Shown: piece by piece, positions 50,915 to 60,617 of the stretch
Layout of the letters: every line of letters starts with the position of its first letter
Position numbering within the stretch: the stretch's first letter is position 1
Origin: Streptomyces flavofungini
GTDB taxonomy: Bacteria; Actinomycetota; Actinomycetes; Streptomycetales; Streptomycetaceae
DNA: 64,000 nt
Assembly: GCF_030388665.1 (NCBI RefSeq)
Contig: NZ_CP128846.1
Location: 7,536,001 to 7,600,000 of the forward strand
Direction of reading: 5' to 3'
The notes under the pieces: generated by a model
Databases searched by the model: none
What the model was told of the DNA's origin: nothing
Seen by the model: only the letters and a program-made list of their open reading frames with translations
Program-made: the position numbers and the translations under genes

Positions 50915-51711
50915 CCCCTGGTTCCTCGTCCTTCATGGACTTTCTCTCCGAGCACCAGCCGGAAATGCTCCCCGGCAAGCGGCAGTTGCCGCCGACACAA
51001 GGGGTGCTCGAGGCTCCGCACGGCACGACCATCGTGGCGGCGACGTTCCCCGGCGGCGTGGTGCTCGCCGGTGACCGTCGCGCCACGATGGGCAACGTCA
51101 TCGCGCAGCGCGACATCGAGAAGGTCTTCCCGGCCGACGAGTACTCGGCGGTCGGCATCGCGGGCACGGCCGGTCTCGCCGTGGAGATGGTGAAGCTGTT
51201 CCAGCTGGAGCTGGAGCACTTCGAGAAGGTCGAGGGCGCGACGCTCTCCCTGGAGGGCAAGGCCAACCGCCTCTCGACGATGATCCGGTCCAACCTGGGC
51301 ATGGCGATGCAGGGCCTCGCGGTCGTCCCGCTCTTCGCGGGGTTCGACGTGGACCGTGCCAAGGGCCGCATCTTCTCGTACGACGTGACGGGCGGCCGCA
51401 GCGAGGAGCACGGGTTCGCGGCGACGGGCTCGGGCTCGGTCTTCGCGCGCGGCGCGATGAAGAAGCTCTACCGCGACGACCTGACGGAGGAGCAGGCGAC
51501 GACACTCGTCGTGCAGGCGTTGTACGACGCCGCGGACGACGATTCGGCGACGGGCGGTCCGGATGTCGCCCGGCGGATCTATCCGATTGTGACGGTGATC
51601 TCCGAAGAGGGCTTCCGGAGGCTGGCGGAGGCGGAGACCTCCGAGATCGCGCGCTCGATTCTGGCTCGCCGTCTCGAGCAGCCGGACGGACCGCGCGCCG
51701 CCCTGCTCTGA
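50866..51711 (+). CDS. prcB: 20S proteasome beta subunit PrcB
   Basis: 281 aa. A 53-residue propeptide ends EAPHG; autocleavage exposes the catalytic Thr54 ([21 protein letters not shown]). Lys and Asp of the active site lie in GDRRATMGN and further on; GSGSVFARG is the family's C-terminal block. Four-ring core with PrcA. GTG 50866 follows GGAAGGA by 5 nt and gives the same length as I recall for S. coelicolor PrcB. It starts inside the endonuclease VII-like frame. Confidence 0.96.
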   Translation: MEANTRKPGRLPAAFLTPGSSSFMDFLSEHQPEMLPGKRQLPPTQGVLEAPHGTTIVAATFPGGVVLAGDRRATMGNVIAQRDIEKVFPADEYSAVGIAGTAGLAVEMVKLFQLELEHFEKVEGATLSLEGKANRLSTMIRSNLGMAMQGLAVVPLFAGFDVDRAKGRIFSYDVTGGRSEEHGFAATGSGSVFARGAMKKLYRDDLTEEQATTLVVQALYDAADDDSATGGPDVARRIYPIVTVISEEGFRRLAEAETSEIARSILARRLEQPDGPRAALL

Positions 51712-51761
51712 GTGCCCCGTTGTTGTTGTGTGAATTTTTGACAGAAAGGGACGGATAGCCG

Positions 51762-52544
51762 GTGTCGACGCCGTTCTATGTCTCACCCCAGCAGGCCATG
51801 GCCGACCGGGCGGAATACGCCCGCAAGGGCATCGCCCGTGGTCGCAGTCTGGTCGTGCTGCAGTACGCCGATGGCATTGTGTTCGTCGGTGAGAACCCGT
51901 CCCGTGCGCTGCACAAGTTCAGCGAGATCTACGACCGGATCGGTTTCGCCGCGGCCGGTAAGTACAACGAGTACGAGAACCTCCGCATCGGCGGCGTCCG
52001 CTACGCGGATCTGCGGGGTTACACCTATGACCGCGACGATGTGACGGCCCGAGGCCTGGCGAATGTGTACGCGCAGACGCTGGGCACGATTTTCTCCAGC
52101 AACGCCGAGAAGCCCTACGAGGTCGAGCTGGTCGTGGCCGAGGTCGGCACGACACCGGACGGCGACCAGATCTACCGGCTGCCGCACGACGGCTCGATCG
52201 TCGACGAGCACGGCTCGGTCGCGGTGGGCGGCAACGCGGAGCAGATCAGCACGTATCTGGATCAGCGCCACCAGGACGGGATGACGCTCGCCGAGGCGCT
52301 GAAGCTCGCGGTGCAGGCGCTGTCGCGTGACACCAACGGCAGTGAGCGGGAGATCCCCGCGGAGCGCCTGGAGGTGGCGGTCCTCGACCGCACGCGGCCG
52401 CAGCAGCGGAAGTTCAAGCGGATCGTCGGCCGGCAGCTGGAGCGGCTGCTCGGCGAGGGCGGCTCGGCGGGGGAGCCGGGGGACGGCGCGGACCCGGACG
52501 CCGAGGCCGGATCGGACTCCGGTTCGGGTTCCGCCGACGAGTAG
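51762..52544 (+). CDS. prcA: 20S proteasome alpha subunit PrcA
   Basis: 260 aa. Forms the outer rings that gate the 20S core and dock Arc. N-terminus [24 protein letters not shown] is the gating region; [24 protein letters not shown] and [20 protein letters not shown] are family blocks. It lacks the catalytic Thr, as expected. The C-terminal ~35 residues are acidic Gly/Ser/Asp/Glu low complexity. GTG start 50 bp after prcB; the spacer is AT-rich for this genome (TTGTTGTTGTGTGAATTTTT). Confidence 0.96.
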   Translation: MSTPFYVSPQQAMADRAEYARKGIARGRSLVVLQYADGIVFVGENPSRALHKFSEIYDRIGFAAAGKYNEYENLRIGGVRYADLRGYTYDRDDVTARGLANVYAQTLGTIFSSNAEKPYEVELVVAEVGTTPDGDQIYRLPHDGSIVDEHGSVAVGGNAEQISTYLDQRHQDGMTLAEALKLAVQALSRDTNGSEREIPAERLEVAVLDRTRPQQRKFKRIVGRQLERLLGEGGSAGEPGDGADPDAEAGSDSGSGSADE

Positions 52545-52576
52545 CTCCGCGTACCGCGGCAGGTGAACTGCGCGTG

Positions 52577-52613
52577 GCCCCGCGTCCCGGCTCTCAGCGC
52601 CGGGGTGCGGGGC
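52577..52613. terminator. Hairpin between prcA and the lacI-type gene
   Basis: GCCCCGC...CCCGGC pairs with GCCGGGG...GCGGGGC with internal mismatches. It lies between convergent genes and overlaps the 3' end of the lacI-type gene. Confidence 0.55.
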
Positions 52614-53628
52614 TTTGCGCTGTGGAGCCGCGGACGACGAGGTGGGCGGGCAGGGCCGCGGGCTCGGGGGCGCGGCCGTCTAGGACGGCGATGAGGGTGG
52701 CCATGCCCTGCTCGCCGAAGCGCTCGGCGGGCAGGGCGACGGTGGTGAGTTCGGGCTCGACGGCGGTGGCGAGGGTCAGGTCGTCGAAGCCGGTGACGCT
52801 GAGGTCGTCGGGGACGTGCAGGCCGAGGCGGCGGGCGGCCTTGCAGACGCCCGCGGCGAGGATGTCGTCGTCGCAGACGACGGCGGTGGGCCGGGGGCCG
52901 GGCCCGCTGAGCGCGGTCTCGGCGGCGACGCGGGCGTCGTCGACGGTCAGGAGCGCCTTGGCGGTGCGGACGGTCGCGCCGGTGCCCCGGACGGTGGCGA
53001 CGAGGGCGTCACGGCGTACGTGGAACGTCCAGGAGTCGACGTCGGCGGCCAGGTGCAGCAGATCGCGGTGGCCGAGGGCGAGCAGGTGCTCGACGGCCTG
53101 GCGCATGCCGTCGGCGATGTCGAGGTTGACCGTGCTCGCGCCGAGGCTGCCCGCGGGGTCGCTGTCGAGCATCACCAGGGGCAGTTCGTCACCGCGGATC
53201 GCGCCGAGGGCCTCGGAGGCCATGGAGGAGGCGAGGACGCCGTCGAGCGAGGCGCGGGCGGAGTCGAAGGGGTCGCGGGCCGGGGCGTTGAGGTCCGGGG
53301 TGGGGTAGAGGACGACGCCGAAGCCGTGCCGGGCGGCGACGCGGGCGGCGCCGGTGTGCACGCGGGCGAAGAACTCGTTGGTGAGGGCGGGGACCACGAG
53401 GAGGGCGGTGCGGGTGCGGCCGAGGCGGAGGTTGCGGGCGGCGAGATTGGGCCGGTAGCCGAGCTCGCGGGCGGCGGCGCGGACGCGCTCGGCGGTGCGC
53501 TCGGCGACGCGGCCCTGCCACTTGTCGCCCAGGACGAGGGAGACGGTGGCCTGCGAAACCCCGGCGGCGCGGGCGACGTCACGGCTGGTGGGGCGGGGGG
53601 CCGCGGTGTCGTGCTGGGGTCCGGCCAC
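52594..53628 (-). CDS. LacI-family transcriptional regulator
   Basis: 344 aa. DNA-binding helix-turn-helix at ~16-40 (TSRDVARAAGVSQATVSLVL) and hinge (GYRPNLAARNLRLGRT), then a periplasmic-binding-protein-like effector domain (~70-335; VVCDDDILAAGVCKAARRLGL, VTGFDDLTLA). Effector probably a sugar or nucleoside. GTG 53628 has AGGAGA 5 nt upstream. Divergent from the MFS gene, with two related inverted elements in between, so it most likely represses that transporter and itself. Confidence 0.9.
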   Translation of the reverse strand: MAGPQHDTAAPRPTSRDVARAAGVSQATVSLVLGDKWQGRVAERTAERVRAAARELGYRPNLAARNLRLGRTRTALLVVPALTNEFFARVHTGAARVAARHGFGVVLYPTPDLNAPARDPFDSARASLDGVLASSMASEALGAIRGDELPLVMLDSDPAGSLGASTVNLDIADGMRQAVEHLLALGHRDLLHLAADVDSWTFHVRRDALVATVRGTGATVRTAKALLTVDDARVAAETALSGPGPRPTAVVCDDDILAAGVCKAARRLGLHVPDDLSVTGFDDLTLATAVEPELTTVALPAERFGEQGMATLIAVLDGRAPEPAALPAHLVVRGSTAQSPAPRR

Positions 53629-53775
53629 GGACGTCTCCTGGTCGCTGTGGGCCCCGGCGTGGTGGGGCGGGGGCGGGCGTGCGGTCGGCGCCGGGACGTG
53701 GCCCGGCACCGGCGGTCCGGGCGCCCGGCACACGGTGGTCGTGCACGGGCGGTGGACTGGTGAACAGCGCACATG

Positions 53776-53805
53776 GTACGTATGACCCCGCGAAGTTATA
53801 CGTAC
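53776..53805. promoter_or_regulatory. Candidate LacI-type operator region
   Basis: GTACGTAT (53776-53783) and ATACGTAC (53798-53805) form an inverted repeat with a 14-nt spacer. The second arm is itself inside a near-palindrome GTTATACGTACAAC (12 of 14 matched), about the size of a LacI-family operator. It overlaps a TTATAC -10-like box of the MFS gene. Confidence 0.55.
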
Positions 53806-53851
53806 AACTAGGAGCGCATCGGCGCGCGGGCGGGCGAGGAGAGGCTGACTG

Positions 53852-55111
53852 ATGGCTTCCGGTTACGGCGAGATCCTGCGCGCGCGGTACGCGACGCGGC
53901 TCCTGGCGGGCACCCTCGTGGGCCGGCTGCCGAACGCGACGGCGGCGATCGGCATCGTGCTGTTCGTCCGTGCGGAGGGCGGCTCCTACAGCCTGGCCGG
54001 CGCGCTGGCCGCGGTCTACGGAGTGGCGACGGCCGTCGGACAGCCGCTGCTCGGGCGCCTGGTGGACCTGTACGGCCAGCCGCGCGTGATGCTGCCGGCG
54101 GCCGTCGTCTCGGGCCTCGGCATGGCGGCTTTCGCGTTCACCGGCCCCGACATGCTCGTCGCCGCGTACGCCGCGATGGTGGTCGCCGGACTGTTCACCC
54201 CGCCACTGGAGGGCGGCCTGCGGGCGCTGTGGCCGGACGTGCTGCGCAAGGAGGGCCAGGTCCACACGGCGTACGCGATGGACGCCGTGGCGCAGGAGGT
54301 CATGTTCACCGTCGGCCCGCTCCTGGTGACCGGGCTCGTGTCGCTGTGGTCGGCGGGCGCGGCGCTGCTCGTCGTGAACGCGATCGGCGTGCTCGGCGCC
54401 CTGTCGGTGGTGGTGTCGCGCCCCTCGCGCGCGTGGCGGTCGGCGCCGCGAGAGGCGCACTGGCTCGGCGCGCTGCGCTCCCCGGGGCTGCTCGCACTGC
54501 TCGGCGCGTTCCTGTTCGTGGGGACGGCACTCGGCGCGATCACGGTCGCGGGCGTGTCGTACGCGGACGAGCACGGCGGGGACGCGGTGTACGGCTGGAT
54601 GATGGCGGCGCTCGGCCTCGGGGCGCTGGTGGGCGGGGCGGTCTACGGGGCGCGGCAGTGGAGCGGCGCGCCGGAGCGGCGGCTCGTGCTGCTCGTGGCG
54701 CTGCTGGCGGTCTGCTACGTGCCGTTGGTCCTGATGCCGGGAGCGGTGGGGATGGTGGCGCTGACGGCGCTCGCCGGGGTGTTCCTCGCGCCGGCGCTCG
54801 CGTGCGCCTTCATCGTCGTGGACCGGCACGCGCCCCGGGGCACGGTCACGGAGGCGTTCTCGTGGCTGGTGACGACGTTCACGGTGGGCACGTCGGTCGG
54901 GACGGCGGCCGGCGGTCCCGTGGTCGAGTGGGCCGGGACGCGCTGGGGGTTCGCGGTTCCGGGGCTCGCGGGGGCGGCGGCGCTGCTGGTGCTCGTGTGC
55001 ACGGGGCGGGCGTTCGCATCCGCAGCTGTGGGGCCGGTGGTTGCGGGTTCATCGGAAAATGATCGAAACGGTGCTGCCGAACCCGGTTTCAGTGCGGGGC
55101 ATCGGGCGTAA
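53852..55111 (+). CDS. MFS transporter
   Basis: 419 aa, twelve predicted membrane helices. Conserved loop LLGRLVDLYGQPRVML between helices 2 and 3 matches the MFS GxLxDRxGRR pattern. Start MASGYGEILRARYATRLLAG. Related Streptomyces proteins are annotated only as MFS exporters or sugar permeases; substrate unknown. GAGGAGAGG lies upstream of ATG. Controlled, by inference, by the divergent LacI-type repressor. It interrupts the proteasome locus between prcA and pafA; its stop TAA is part of the pafA -10-like box. Confidence 0.88.
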   Translation: MASGYGEILRARYATRLLAGTLVGRLPNATAAIGIVLFVRAEGGSYSLAGALAAVYGVATAVGQPLLGRLVDLYGQPRVMLPAAVVSGLGMAAFAFTGPDMLVAAYAAMVVAGLFTPPLEGGLRALWPDVLRKEGQVHTAYAMDAVAQEVMFTVGPLLVTGLVSLWSAGAALLVVNAIGVLGALSVVVSRPSRAWRSAPREAHWLGALRSPGLLALLGAFLFVGTALGAITVAGVSYADEHGGDAVYGWMMAALGLGALVGGAVYGARQWSGAPERRLVLLVALLAVCYVPLVLMPGAVGMVALTALAGVFLAPALACAFIVVDRHAPRGTVTEAFSWLVTTFTVGTSVGTAAGGPVVEWAGTRWGFAVPGLAGAAALLVLVCTGRAFASAAVGPVVAGSSENDRNGAAEPGFSAGHRA

Positions 55112-55114
55112 TGT
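55109..55114 (+). promoter_or_regulatory. -10 element of a leaderless start (pafA)
   Basis: TAATGT ends 6 nt before the pafA ATG and overlaps the MFS stop codon. No ribosome site is present. Confidence 0.45.
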
Positions 55115-55120
55115 TCAGTC

Positions 55121-56482
55121 ATGGACCGCCGCATTTTCGGGCTGGAGAACGAGTACGGCGTCACGTGCACGTTCAGGGGACAGCGCCGTCTGTCGCCTGA
55201 CGAAGTGGCGCGCTACCTCTTCCGCCGTGTTGTGTCATGGGGCCGCAGCAGCAACGTCTTTCTGCGGAACGGCGCCCGCCTGTATCTCGACGTGGGTTCA
55301 CACCCGGAATACGCGACACCCGAGTGTGACAACGTGACCGAGCTCGTCACCCACGACAAGGCAGGCGAGCGCATTCTGGAAGGCCTGCTCGTCGACGCCG
55401 AACGCCGCCTGCACGAGGAGGGAATCGCGGGCGACGTCTATCTCTTCAAGAACAACACCGACTCGGCGGGAAACTCCTATGGTTGTCACGAGAACTATCT
55501 CGTGGCCCGGCACGGGGAGTTCTCGCGTCTCGCGGACATCCTGATTCCGTTCCTCGTCACCCGGCAGTTGCTGTGCGGCGCGGGCAAGGTGCTGCAGACC
55601 CCGCGCGGCGCGGTGTACTGCGTGAGCCAGCGCGCGGAGCACATCTGGGAGGGTGTGTCGTCGGCCACGACACGCTCGCGGCCGATCATCAATACGCGTG
55701 ACGAGCCGCACGCGGACGCCGAGCGCTACCGCCGACTGCATGTGATCGTCGGCGACTCGAACATGTCCGAGACGACCATGCTCCTGAAGGTCGGCGCGAC
55801 CGATCTCGTGCTGCGGATGATCGAAGCGGGCACGGTGATGCGGGATCTGACGCTGGAGAACCCGATCCGGGCCATCCGTGAGGTCAGCCACGACATCACG
55901 GGCCGCCGCAAGGTCCGCCTGGCCAGCGGCCGGGAGGCCTCCGCCCTTGAGGTGCAGCGCGAGTACTACGAGAAGGCGGTCGACTTCGTCGAGCGCCGCG
56001 GCATCCGCACCGGCACGGTCGAGCAGGTCCTCGAGCTCTGGGGCCGCACGCTCGACTCGATCGAGAGCGAGGACCTGGACCGCATCGCCACCGAGATCGA
56101 CTGGGTCATGAAGTACAAGCTCATCGAGCGGTACCGCGCCAAGAACAACATGACCATGTCGCACCCGAGGGTCGCGCAGATAGACCTCGCCTACCACGAC
56201 ATCCACCGCCGTCGTGGCCTGTACTACCTCCTGGAGAAGAAGGGCCAAGCCGCCCGGATCTGCAACGACTTGAAGATCTTCGAGGGCAAGTCGGTGCCGC
56301 CGCAGACCACCCGGGCCCGGCTGCGCGGCGACTTCATCCGCCGCGCCCAGGAGCAGCGCAGGGACTTCACGGTGGACTGGGTGCACCTCAAGCTCAACGA
56401 CCAGGCGCAGCGCACCGTGTTGTGCAAGGACCCGTTCCGTTCCGTCGACGACCGGGTGGAGAAGCTGATCGCCGGAATGTGA
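55121..56482 (+). CDS. pafA: Pup ligase PafA
   Basis: 453 aa, glutamine-synthetase-like fold. It joins Pup's C-terminal Glu to substrate lysines with ATP. Seen: [10 protein letters not shown] (Glu9), [17 protein letters not shown] with catalytic Asp57, [38 protein letters not shown]. It lacks the Dop loop. Paralogue of dop in this window. Apparently leaderless and thus transcribed apart from the MFS gene. Followed by two FKBP isomerase genes. Confidence 0.96.
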   Translation: MDRRIFGLENEYGVTCTFRGQRRLSPDEVARYLFRRVVSWGRSSNVFLRNGARLYLDVGSHPEYATPECDNVTELVTHDKAGERILEGLLVDAERRLHEEGIAGDVYLFKNNTDSAGNSYGCHENYLVARHGEFSRLADILIPFLVTRQLLCGAGKVLQTPRGAVYCVSQRAEHIWEGVSSATTRSRPIINTRDEPHADAERYRRLHVIVGDSNMSETTMLLKVGATDLVLRMIEAGTVMRDLTLENPIRAIREVSHDITGRRKVRLASGREASALEVQREYYEKAVDFVERRGIRTGTVEQVLELWGRTLDSIESEDLDRIATEIDWVMKYKLIERYRAKNNMTMSHPRVAQIDLAYHDIHRRRGLYYLLEKKGQAARICNDLKIFEGKSVPPQTTRARLRGDFIRRAQEQRRDFTVDWVHLKLNDQAQRTVLCKDPFRSVDDRVEKLIAGM

Positions 56483-56665
56483 GCCGGCATGACCGCCGGG
56501 TGACCGGCTCGCGGTCGGACAGTGGCCGGATCGTGGCCCCTGAGACGCCAGGGTGTTGTGGGAACGCAACGCGGGGCGCCGTACGTTCCTCGTACGGCGC
56601 CCTTCTCACTGCGTAGAGTTGCGCGCACGCCAACCCACAAGATCGATTGATACGAGGCCCCCACC

Positions 56666-57661
56666 GTGCGCCGACGCTCACTTCTCCTGGCCGTTCCGGC
56701 CGGCCTGCTGACCCTGGCCGGATGCGGCGACGACGACAAGTCCGACAAGGCCAAGTCCAAGGACAGCCCGTCCCCGTCGAATTCCACGCCGCCGAAGGCG
56801 AAGATCGTCGACGGCCCCGTGCCCGCCGTGACCAAGGGCACGAAGTTCGGCGAGAAGCCCACGGTCGCCAAGGGCTCCGGCAAGCCGTCGACCGACCTCG
56901 CGGTGAAGACCCTCATCGCGGGCAAGGGCGCCACGGTCGCCAAGGGCGACTACCTCCAGGCCCACTACCTGGGCCAGATCTGGGACACCGCCAAGGTCTT
57001 CGACAACTCCTACGACCGCAAGGCCCCGACGATCTTCCCGATCGGCGTCGGCAAGGTCATCCCGGGCTGGGACCAGGCCCTGGTCGGCAAGAAGATCGAC
57101 AGCCGCGTCGAGCTCGCCATCCCCCCGGAGCTGGGGTACGGCAAGGAGGGCAACAAGCAGGCGGGCATCAAGGGCACCGACACCCTGGTGTTCGTCGTCG
57201 ACATCGTGAACACCTTCAGCACGAAGAGCTCCGCCAAGGGCAAGGAAGTCGCCCAGGACAACAAGGACCTGCCGAAGATCGGGACGAACACCGACGGCAA
57301 GGCACCCTCCATCGACATCCCGAAGACGGACGCCCCGAAGAAGGTCGCGTCGGCCTATGTCATCGAGGGCGACGGCGACGAGGTCAAGGAGAGCGACACG
57401 CTTCTCTGCCAGTACAAGGGCGTGCTGTGGGCGGACGGCAAGCAGTTCGACTCCTCCTACAAGAGCGGTCAGCTCGCGCAGTTCCCCCTCGCGCAGGTCA
57501 TCCCCGGCTGGCGTGAGGGCCTGAAGGGCAAGAAGGTCGGCAGCCGCGTCCTGGTGGTCGTGCCGCCGAAGGAGGGCTACGGCGACAAGCCGCCGCAGGG
57601 CAGCTCCATCAAGAAGGACTCCACGCTGGTCTTCTGCGTGGACATCCTCGCCAAGATGTGA
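56666..57661 (+). CDS. FKBP-type peptidyl-prolyl isomerase lipoprotein (two domains)
   Basis: 331 aa. Signal peptide with lipobox LAGC (lipidated Cys20), a Ser/Pro linker, then two FKBP domains (~85-190 and ~230-331). The first reads VIPGWDQALVGKKIDSRVELAIPPELGYG, split across a conserved fold; the second VIPGWREGLKGKKVGSRVLVVVPPKEGYG. It folds proteins outside the cell by prolyl isomerisation. GTG start; a TAGAGT box at 56614-56619 may be its promoter. The next gene is a cytosolic FKBP. Confidence 0.9.
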   Translation: MRRRSLLLAVPAGLLTLAGCGDDDKSDKAKSKDSPSPSNSTPPKAKIVDGPVPAVTKGTKFGEKPTVAKGSGKPSTDLAVKTLIAGKGATVAKGDYLQAHYLGQIWDTAKVFDNSYDRKAPTIFPIGVGKVIPGWDQALVGKKIDSRVELAIPPELGYGKEGNKQAGIKGTDTLVFVVDIVNTFSTKSSAKGKEVAQDNKDLPKIGTNTDGKAPSIDIPKTDAPKKVASAYVIEGDGDEVKESDTLLCQYKGVLWADGKQFDSSYKSGQLAQFPLAQVIPGWREGLKGKKVGSRVLVVVPPKEGYGDKPPQGSSIKKDSTLVFCVDILAKM

Positions 57662-57725
57662 TCACCCCCAGGACGGATGGCAGACTGTCCCGGTTGTCCA
57701 TCACGCACATGAGCAGGAGTTTTTC

Positions 57726-58100
57726 GTGAGCATCGACAAGCCCGAGGTCGACTTCCCCGTCGGTGAGCCCCCCACCGAGCTGCAGATCAAGGACCTCTGG
57801 GAGGGCGACGGCGCCGTCGCCAAGGCGGGCGACTTCGTCAAGGTCCACTACGTGGGCGTGGCCTTCTCCACCGGTGAGGAGTTCGACGCCTCCTGGAACC
57901 GCGGCAACCCGCTGGAGTTCCAGCTCGGCGCCGGACAGGTCATCGCCGGCTGGGACCAGGGCGTGCAGGGCATGAAGGTCGGCGGCCGTCGCGAGCTGAC
58001 CATCCCGGCGCACCTCGCCTACGGCGACCGCGGCGCCGGCGGCGGCCGCATCGCCCCCGGCGAGACGCTGATCTTCGTCTGCGACCTGGTCGCGGTCTGA
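57726..58100 (+). CDS. FKBP-type peptidyl-prolyl isomerase (cytosolic)
   Basis: 124 aa single-domain FKBP without signal peptide. Active-site residues in GDFVKVHYVGVAF, EEFDASWNRG, VIAGWDQGVQGMKVGGRREL and IPAHLAYGDRGAGG. Accelerates proline isomerisation in the cytosol. Starts 64 bp after the lipoprotein FKBP and is probably co-transcribed. A hairpin (58175-58206) follows before pafB. Confidence 0.93.
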   Translation: MSIDKPEVDFPVGEPPTELQIKDLWEGDGAVAKAGDFVKVHYVGVAFSTGEEFDASWNRGNPLEFQLGAGQVIAGWDQGVQGMKVGGRRELTIPAHLAYGDRGAGGGRIAPGETLIFVCDLVAV

Positions 58101-58174
58101 GTCACCCTGGGTCACTCCCGGACGTGTCCGCGGCGGATCCAGGTCCGATCCGCGTCCGACCGGAAGTGTCCGTC

Positions 58175-58206
58175 GAGGGCCCCTGCCAACCCCGGCACGG
58201 GCCCTC
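58175..58206 (+). terminator. Hairpin between the FKBP gene and pafB
   Basis: GAGGGCCC plus TGCC pairs with GGCA plus GGGCCCTC with a one-base bulge on each side. A TACGGT box near 58288 may start the pafB transcript. Confidence 0.55.
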
Positions 58207-58322
58207 CCGTCTCCCTCCACCGCCCTCAACGGTCTTCCTCCGGGGGGCTTCCTCAGCCCTCGGCTTTTGCCACCACACCCCGGGGCGGTACGGTCGTCGA
58301 CCGGGAGAGAGAAAGGGCGTCG

Positions 58323-59339
58323 ATGGCCATTGCCAAGGCCGAGCGGCTGATGAATCTGGCGCTGTGCCTGCTCGGGACGAGGCGTCCGCTCAGCAAGCGT
58401 GAGCTGCGGGAGTCCATCGAGGCCTACGTCGAGGCCTTCGGGCCGGGGCCGGGCGCCGCCTTCGGACCGGGCCGGAGCGCGCTCTCCGGCGCTTCCAGCG
58501 CGTCCGAGGACTCCTTCAACCGCATGTTCGAGCGCGACAAGGACGACCTTCGCGAACTCGGCCTGGTCATCGAGACGGTGGAGAACCTGGACGGCGAGGT
58601 CGGCTACCTCGCCCGCCGCGACAGCAACCGGCTCCCGCCGATCACGCTCGACGCCGAGGAGGCCGCCGCCCTCGGTCTCGCCGCGAAGGTCTGGCAGCAG
58701 GCCAGGCTCGCGGGCGCGGCCAGCGGCGCCCTGCAGAAGCTGCGCGCCGCGGGCCTGCCCGAGGACGTCGACCCCTACGAGTCGCACGGCGCCCTGGAGC
58801 CGCACATCCCCGTGCACGAAGCGGCCTTCGAGCCGCTGATGCTCGCCTGCCGCGACCGGCGCCCCGTCGTCTTCGACTACCGCAAGGCCACCGCGGCGCG
58901 CCCCGAGCAGCGCCAGGTCGAGCCCTGGGCCCTGGAGTGCTGGCGCGGCCACTGGTATCTGGCGGGCTGGGACCGCGACCGGGAGGCCGAGCGCGTGTTC
59001 CGGCTCTCCCGCATCACCGGCAAGGTCCGCTCGCGCGCCGGGAAGTTCCGCGCCGAGGTGCCCGACGTGGTGACCGTGCGCGAGACCGTGGCGAGCTGGG
59101 CGGGGGAGCGGGCCGACGGCACCGCGCTGATCCGGCTGCGCAAGGGCGCCGGCTACCCGCTGCGCGCCAAGGCCGTCGCCGCCCGGGAACTCGGCGACGG
59201 CTGGGACGAGTTGGAGATTCCGTACGGGCACGGGCTCGACGCCTGGCTGGTGGAGTTCGGGCCCGACGTGGTGGTCCTGGAGCCCGCCGAGCTGCGGGCG
59301 GACGTCGTGGACCGGCTGCGTGCCGTGGCCAAGGGCTGA
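58323..59339 (+). CDS. pafB: WYL-domain regulator PafB
   Basis: 338 aa. N-terminal winged helix-turn-helix (~5-100), WYL domain (~140-250; WYLAGWDRDREAERVFRLSRI), and a C-terminal WCX-type extension. In mycobacteria PafB and PafC act together as a transcription activator of the RecA-independent DNA-damage response. Here they are adjacent (18 bp apart) downstream of pafA, the same order. ATG 58323 follows AGAGAAAGGG. Confidence 0.92.
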   Translation: MAIAKAERLMNLALCLLGTRRPLSKRELRESIEAYVEAFGPGPGAAFGPGRSALSGASSASEDSFNRMFERDKDDLRELGLVIETVENLDGEVGYLARRDSNRLPPITLDAEEAAALGLAAKVWQQARLAGAASGALQKLRAAGLPEDVDPYESHGALEPHIPVHEAAFEPLMLACRDRRPVVFDYRKATAARPEQRQVEPWALECWRGHWYLAGWDRDREAERVFRLSRITGKVRSRAGKFRAEVPDVVTVRETVASWAGERADGTALIRLRKGAGYPLRAKAVAARELGDGWDELEIPYGHGLDAWLVEFGPDVVVLEPAELRADVVDRLRAVAKG

Positions 59340-59357
59340 GGGGAACGGAAGCGAGCA

Positions 59358-60338
59358 ATGGCCGCGAACGCCATCGACCAGACCAGGCGGATGCTGTCCC
59401 TGGTGACCTATCTGCGCGAGCGCCCCGGCGCCCGCGTCGCCGACGTCGCCCGCGCCTTCGGCATCACCCCCGACGAGCTGATCTCCGACCTGGACGTGCT
59501 GCCGCTGTGCGGCACCAGCTTCCGCGGCGGCGACCTGCTCGACATCGACACCGACGGGGACCGCATCTGGTGGCGCAACCCCGGCGCCCTCGGCGCGGAC
59601 ACGGCCGAGCCGCTGCGACTCGCCGCCGACGAGGCCACGGCGCTGCTCGTGGCCGCGCGCGCGGTCGCCACGCTGCCCGGCCTGCGCGAGAGCGACCGGC
59701 TCGCGCTGCTGCGCGCCACGGCGAAGCTGGAGGAGGCCGCGGGGGAGGCGGCCGGGGCCAGCTCCCGGCTCTCGGTCACCTTCGAGTCCGAGGGCGGCGT
59801 CTTCGCCGACGTGGACCGCGCCATCTCCGAGCGCCGCAGACTCTGGATCCGCTACTACTCCCCGGCCCGCGACCAGCTCAGCGAGCGCGAGATCGACCCG
59901 ATCCGGCTCGTCAGCGTCGGCCACACCTACGTGGAGGCGTGGTGCCGCCGCTCCGAGGCGCGCCGCACCTTCCGGCTCGACCGGGTCGCCGAGATCAAGA
60001 TCCTGGACGAGCCGTCCGCGCCGCCCGAGGTCGAGCTGCGGGACCTCTCCGCGGGCCTGGTGCAGCCCGCCGCCGAGGACCCCGAGGTCGTGGTCGAGGT
60101 CGGCCCCGGCGGCCGCTGGGTCGCCGAGTACTACCCGCACGACAGCGCGGAGGAGCTGCCCGACGGCGGTCTGCGCATCACCCTGCGCACCCCCGACCCG
60201 GCCTCGCTGCGCCGGCTCGCCCTGCGCCTGGGCCGGGACGGCCGTATCGTCTCGCCGCAGGACCTGACGGACAGCGCCCGCCGCGCGGCCCAGGAGGCGC
60301 TGGCGGCGTACGAAGAGGTGGCCGGAGAACGGAACTGA
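59358..60338 (+). CDS. pafC: WYL-domain regulator PafC
   Basis: 326 aa paralogue of PafB. N-terminal helix-turn-helix (~5-70; ARVADVARAFGITPDELISDL), WYL domain (~145-240; IRYYSPARDQLSEREIDPIRLV and AWCRRSEARRTFRLDRV) and C-terminal domain. Expected to form the PafBC activator with the upstream product. The start follows GGAACGGAAG, 18 bp after pafB, so the two are co-translated units of one operon. Confidence 0.92.
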   Translation: MAANAIDQTRRMLSLVTYLRERPGARVADVARAFGITPDELISDLDVLPLCGTSFRGGDLLDIDTDGDRIWWRNPGALGADTAEPLRLAADEATALLVAARAVATLPGLRESDRLALLRATAKLEEAAGEAAGASSRLSVTFESEGGVFADVDRAISERRRLWIRYYSPARDQLSEREIDPIRLVSVGHTYVEAWCRRSEARRTFRLDRVAEIKILDEPSAPPEVELRDLSAGLVQPAAEDPEVVVEVGPGGRWVAEYYPHDSAEELPDGGLRITLRTPDPASLRRLALRLGRDGRIVSPQDLTDSARRAAQEALAAYEEVAGERN

Positions 60339-60353
60339 GGAGAGTTGCGCAGT

Positions 60354-60608
60354 ATGTCACTGATGCCCCTTTCGCCCCAGTCGGTGGCCGCGGTTCTCTT
60401 CAAGGCGGCCTGCCCGGACTGTCGCGCCCGCTTCGAACTGTCCGCGGGTGCCCTGCGGTTGGCCATCGGCGCCAGCCGCCGTACGACCTTCTACTCCTTC
60501 ACTTGTCCCGAGTGCGGCACCGCCGTGCGCAAGCCCGCGGGGGAACGCATCGTCGAGCTGCTCACCGGGGGCGGGGTGCGGACGCTGCGGCTGCACTCGA
60601 CCGTCTAG
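60354..60608 (+). CDS. Small zinc-ribbon-like protein
   Basis: 84 aa. Two CxxC pairs, CPDC (near residue 21) and CPEC (near residue 51), separated by 26 residues, predict a zinc ribbon. The body is otherwise hydrophobic/basic. No named family. GAGGAGAG precedes ATG 60354, 15 bp after pafC, so it probably belongs to the paf operon. Its TAG stop forms part of the -10-like box of the next gene. Role unknown; zinc ribbons of this size often contact DNA or RNA polymerase. Confidence 0.75.
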   Translation: MSLMPLSPQSVAAVLFKAACPDCRARFELSAGALRLAIGASRRTTFYSFTCPECGTAVRKPAGERIVELLTGGGVRTLRLHSTV

Positions 60609-60611
60609 GCT
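60606..60611 (+). promoter_or_regulatory. -10 element of a leaderless start (60618)
   Basis: TAGGCT overlaps the preceding stop codon and ends 6 nt before ATG 60618. Confidence 0.45.
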
Positions 60612-60617
60612 CGGCAC

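Noticed and set aside
51712..51761. TTGACA in the AT-rich prcB-prcA spacer as a prcA promoter
   Set aside because: No -10-like hexamer lies at 16-19 bp downstream before the start codon, and prcB and prcA are expected to be made from one message.
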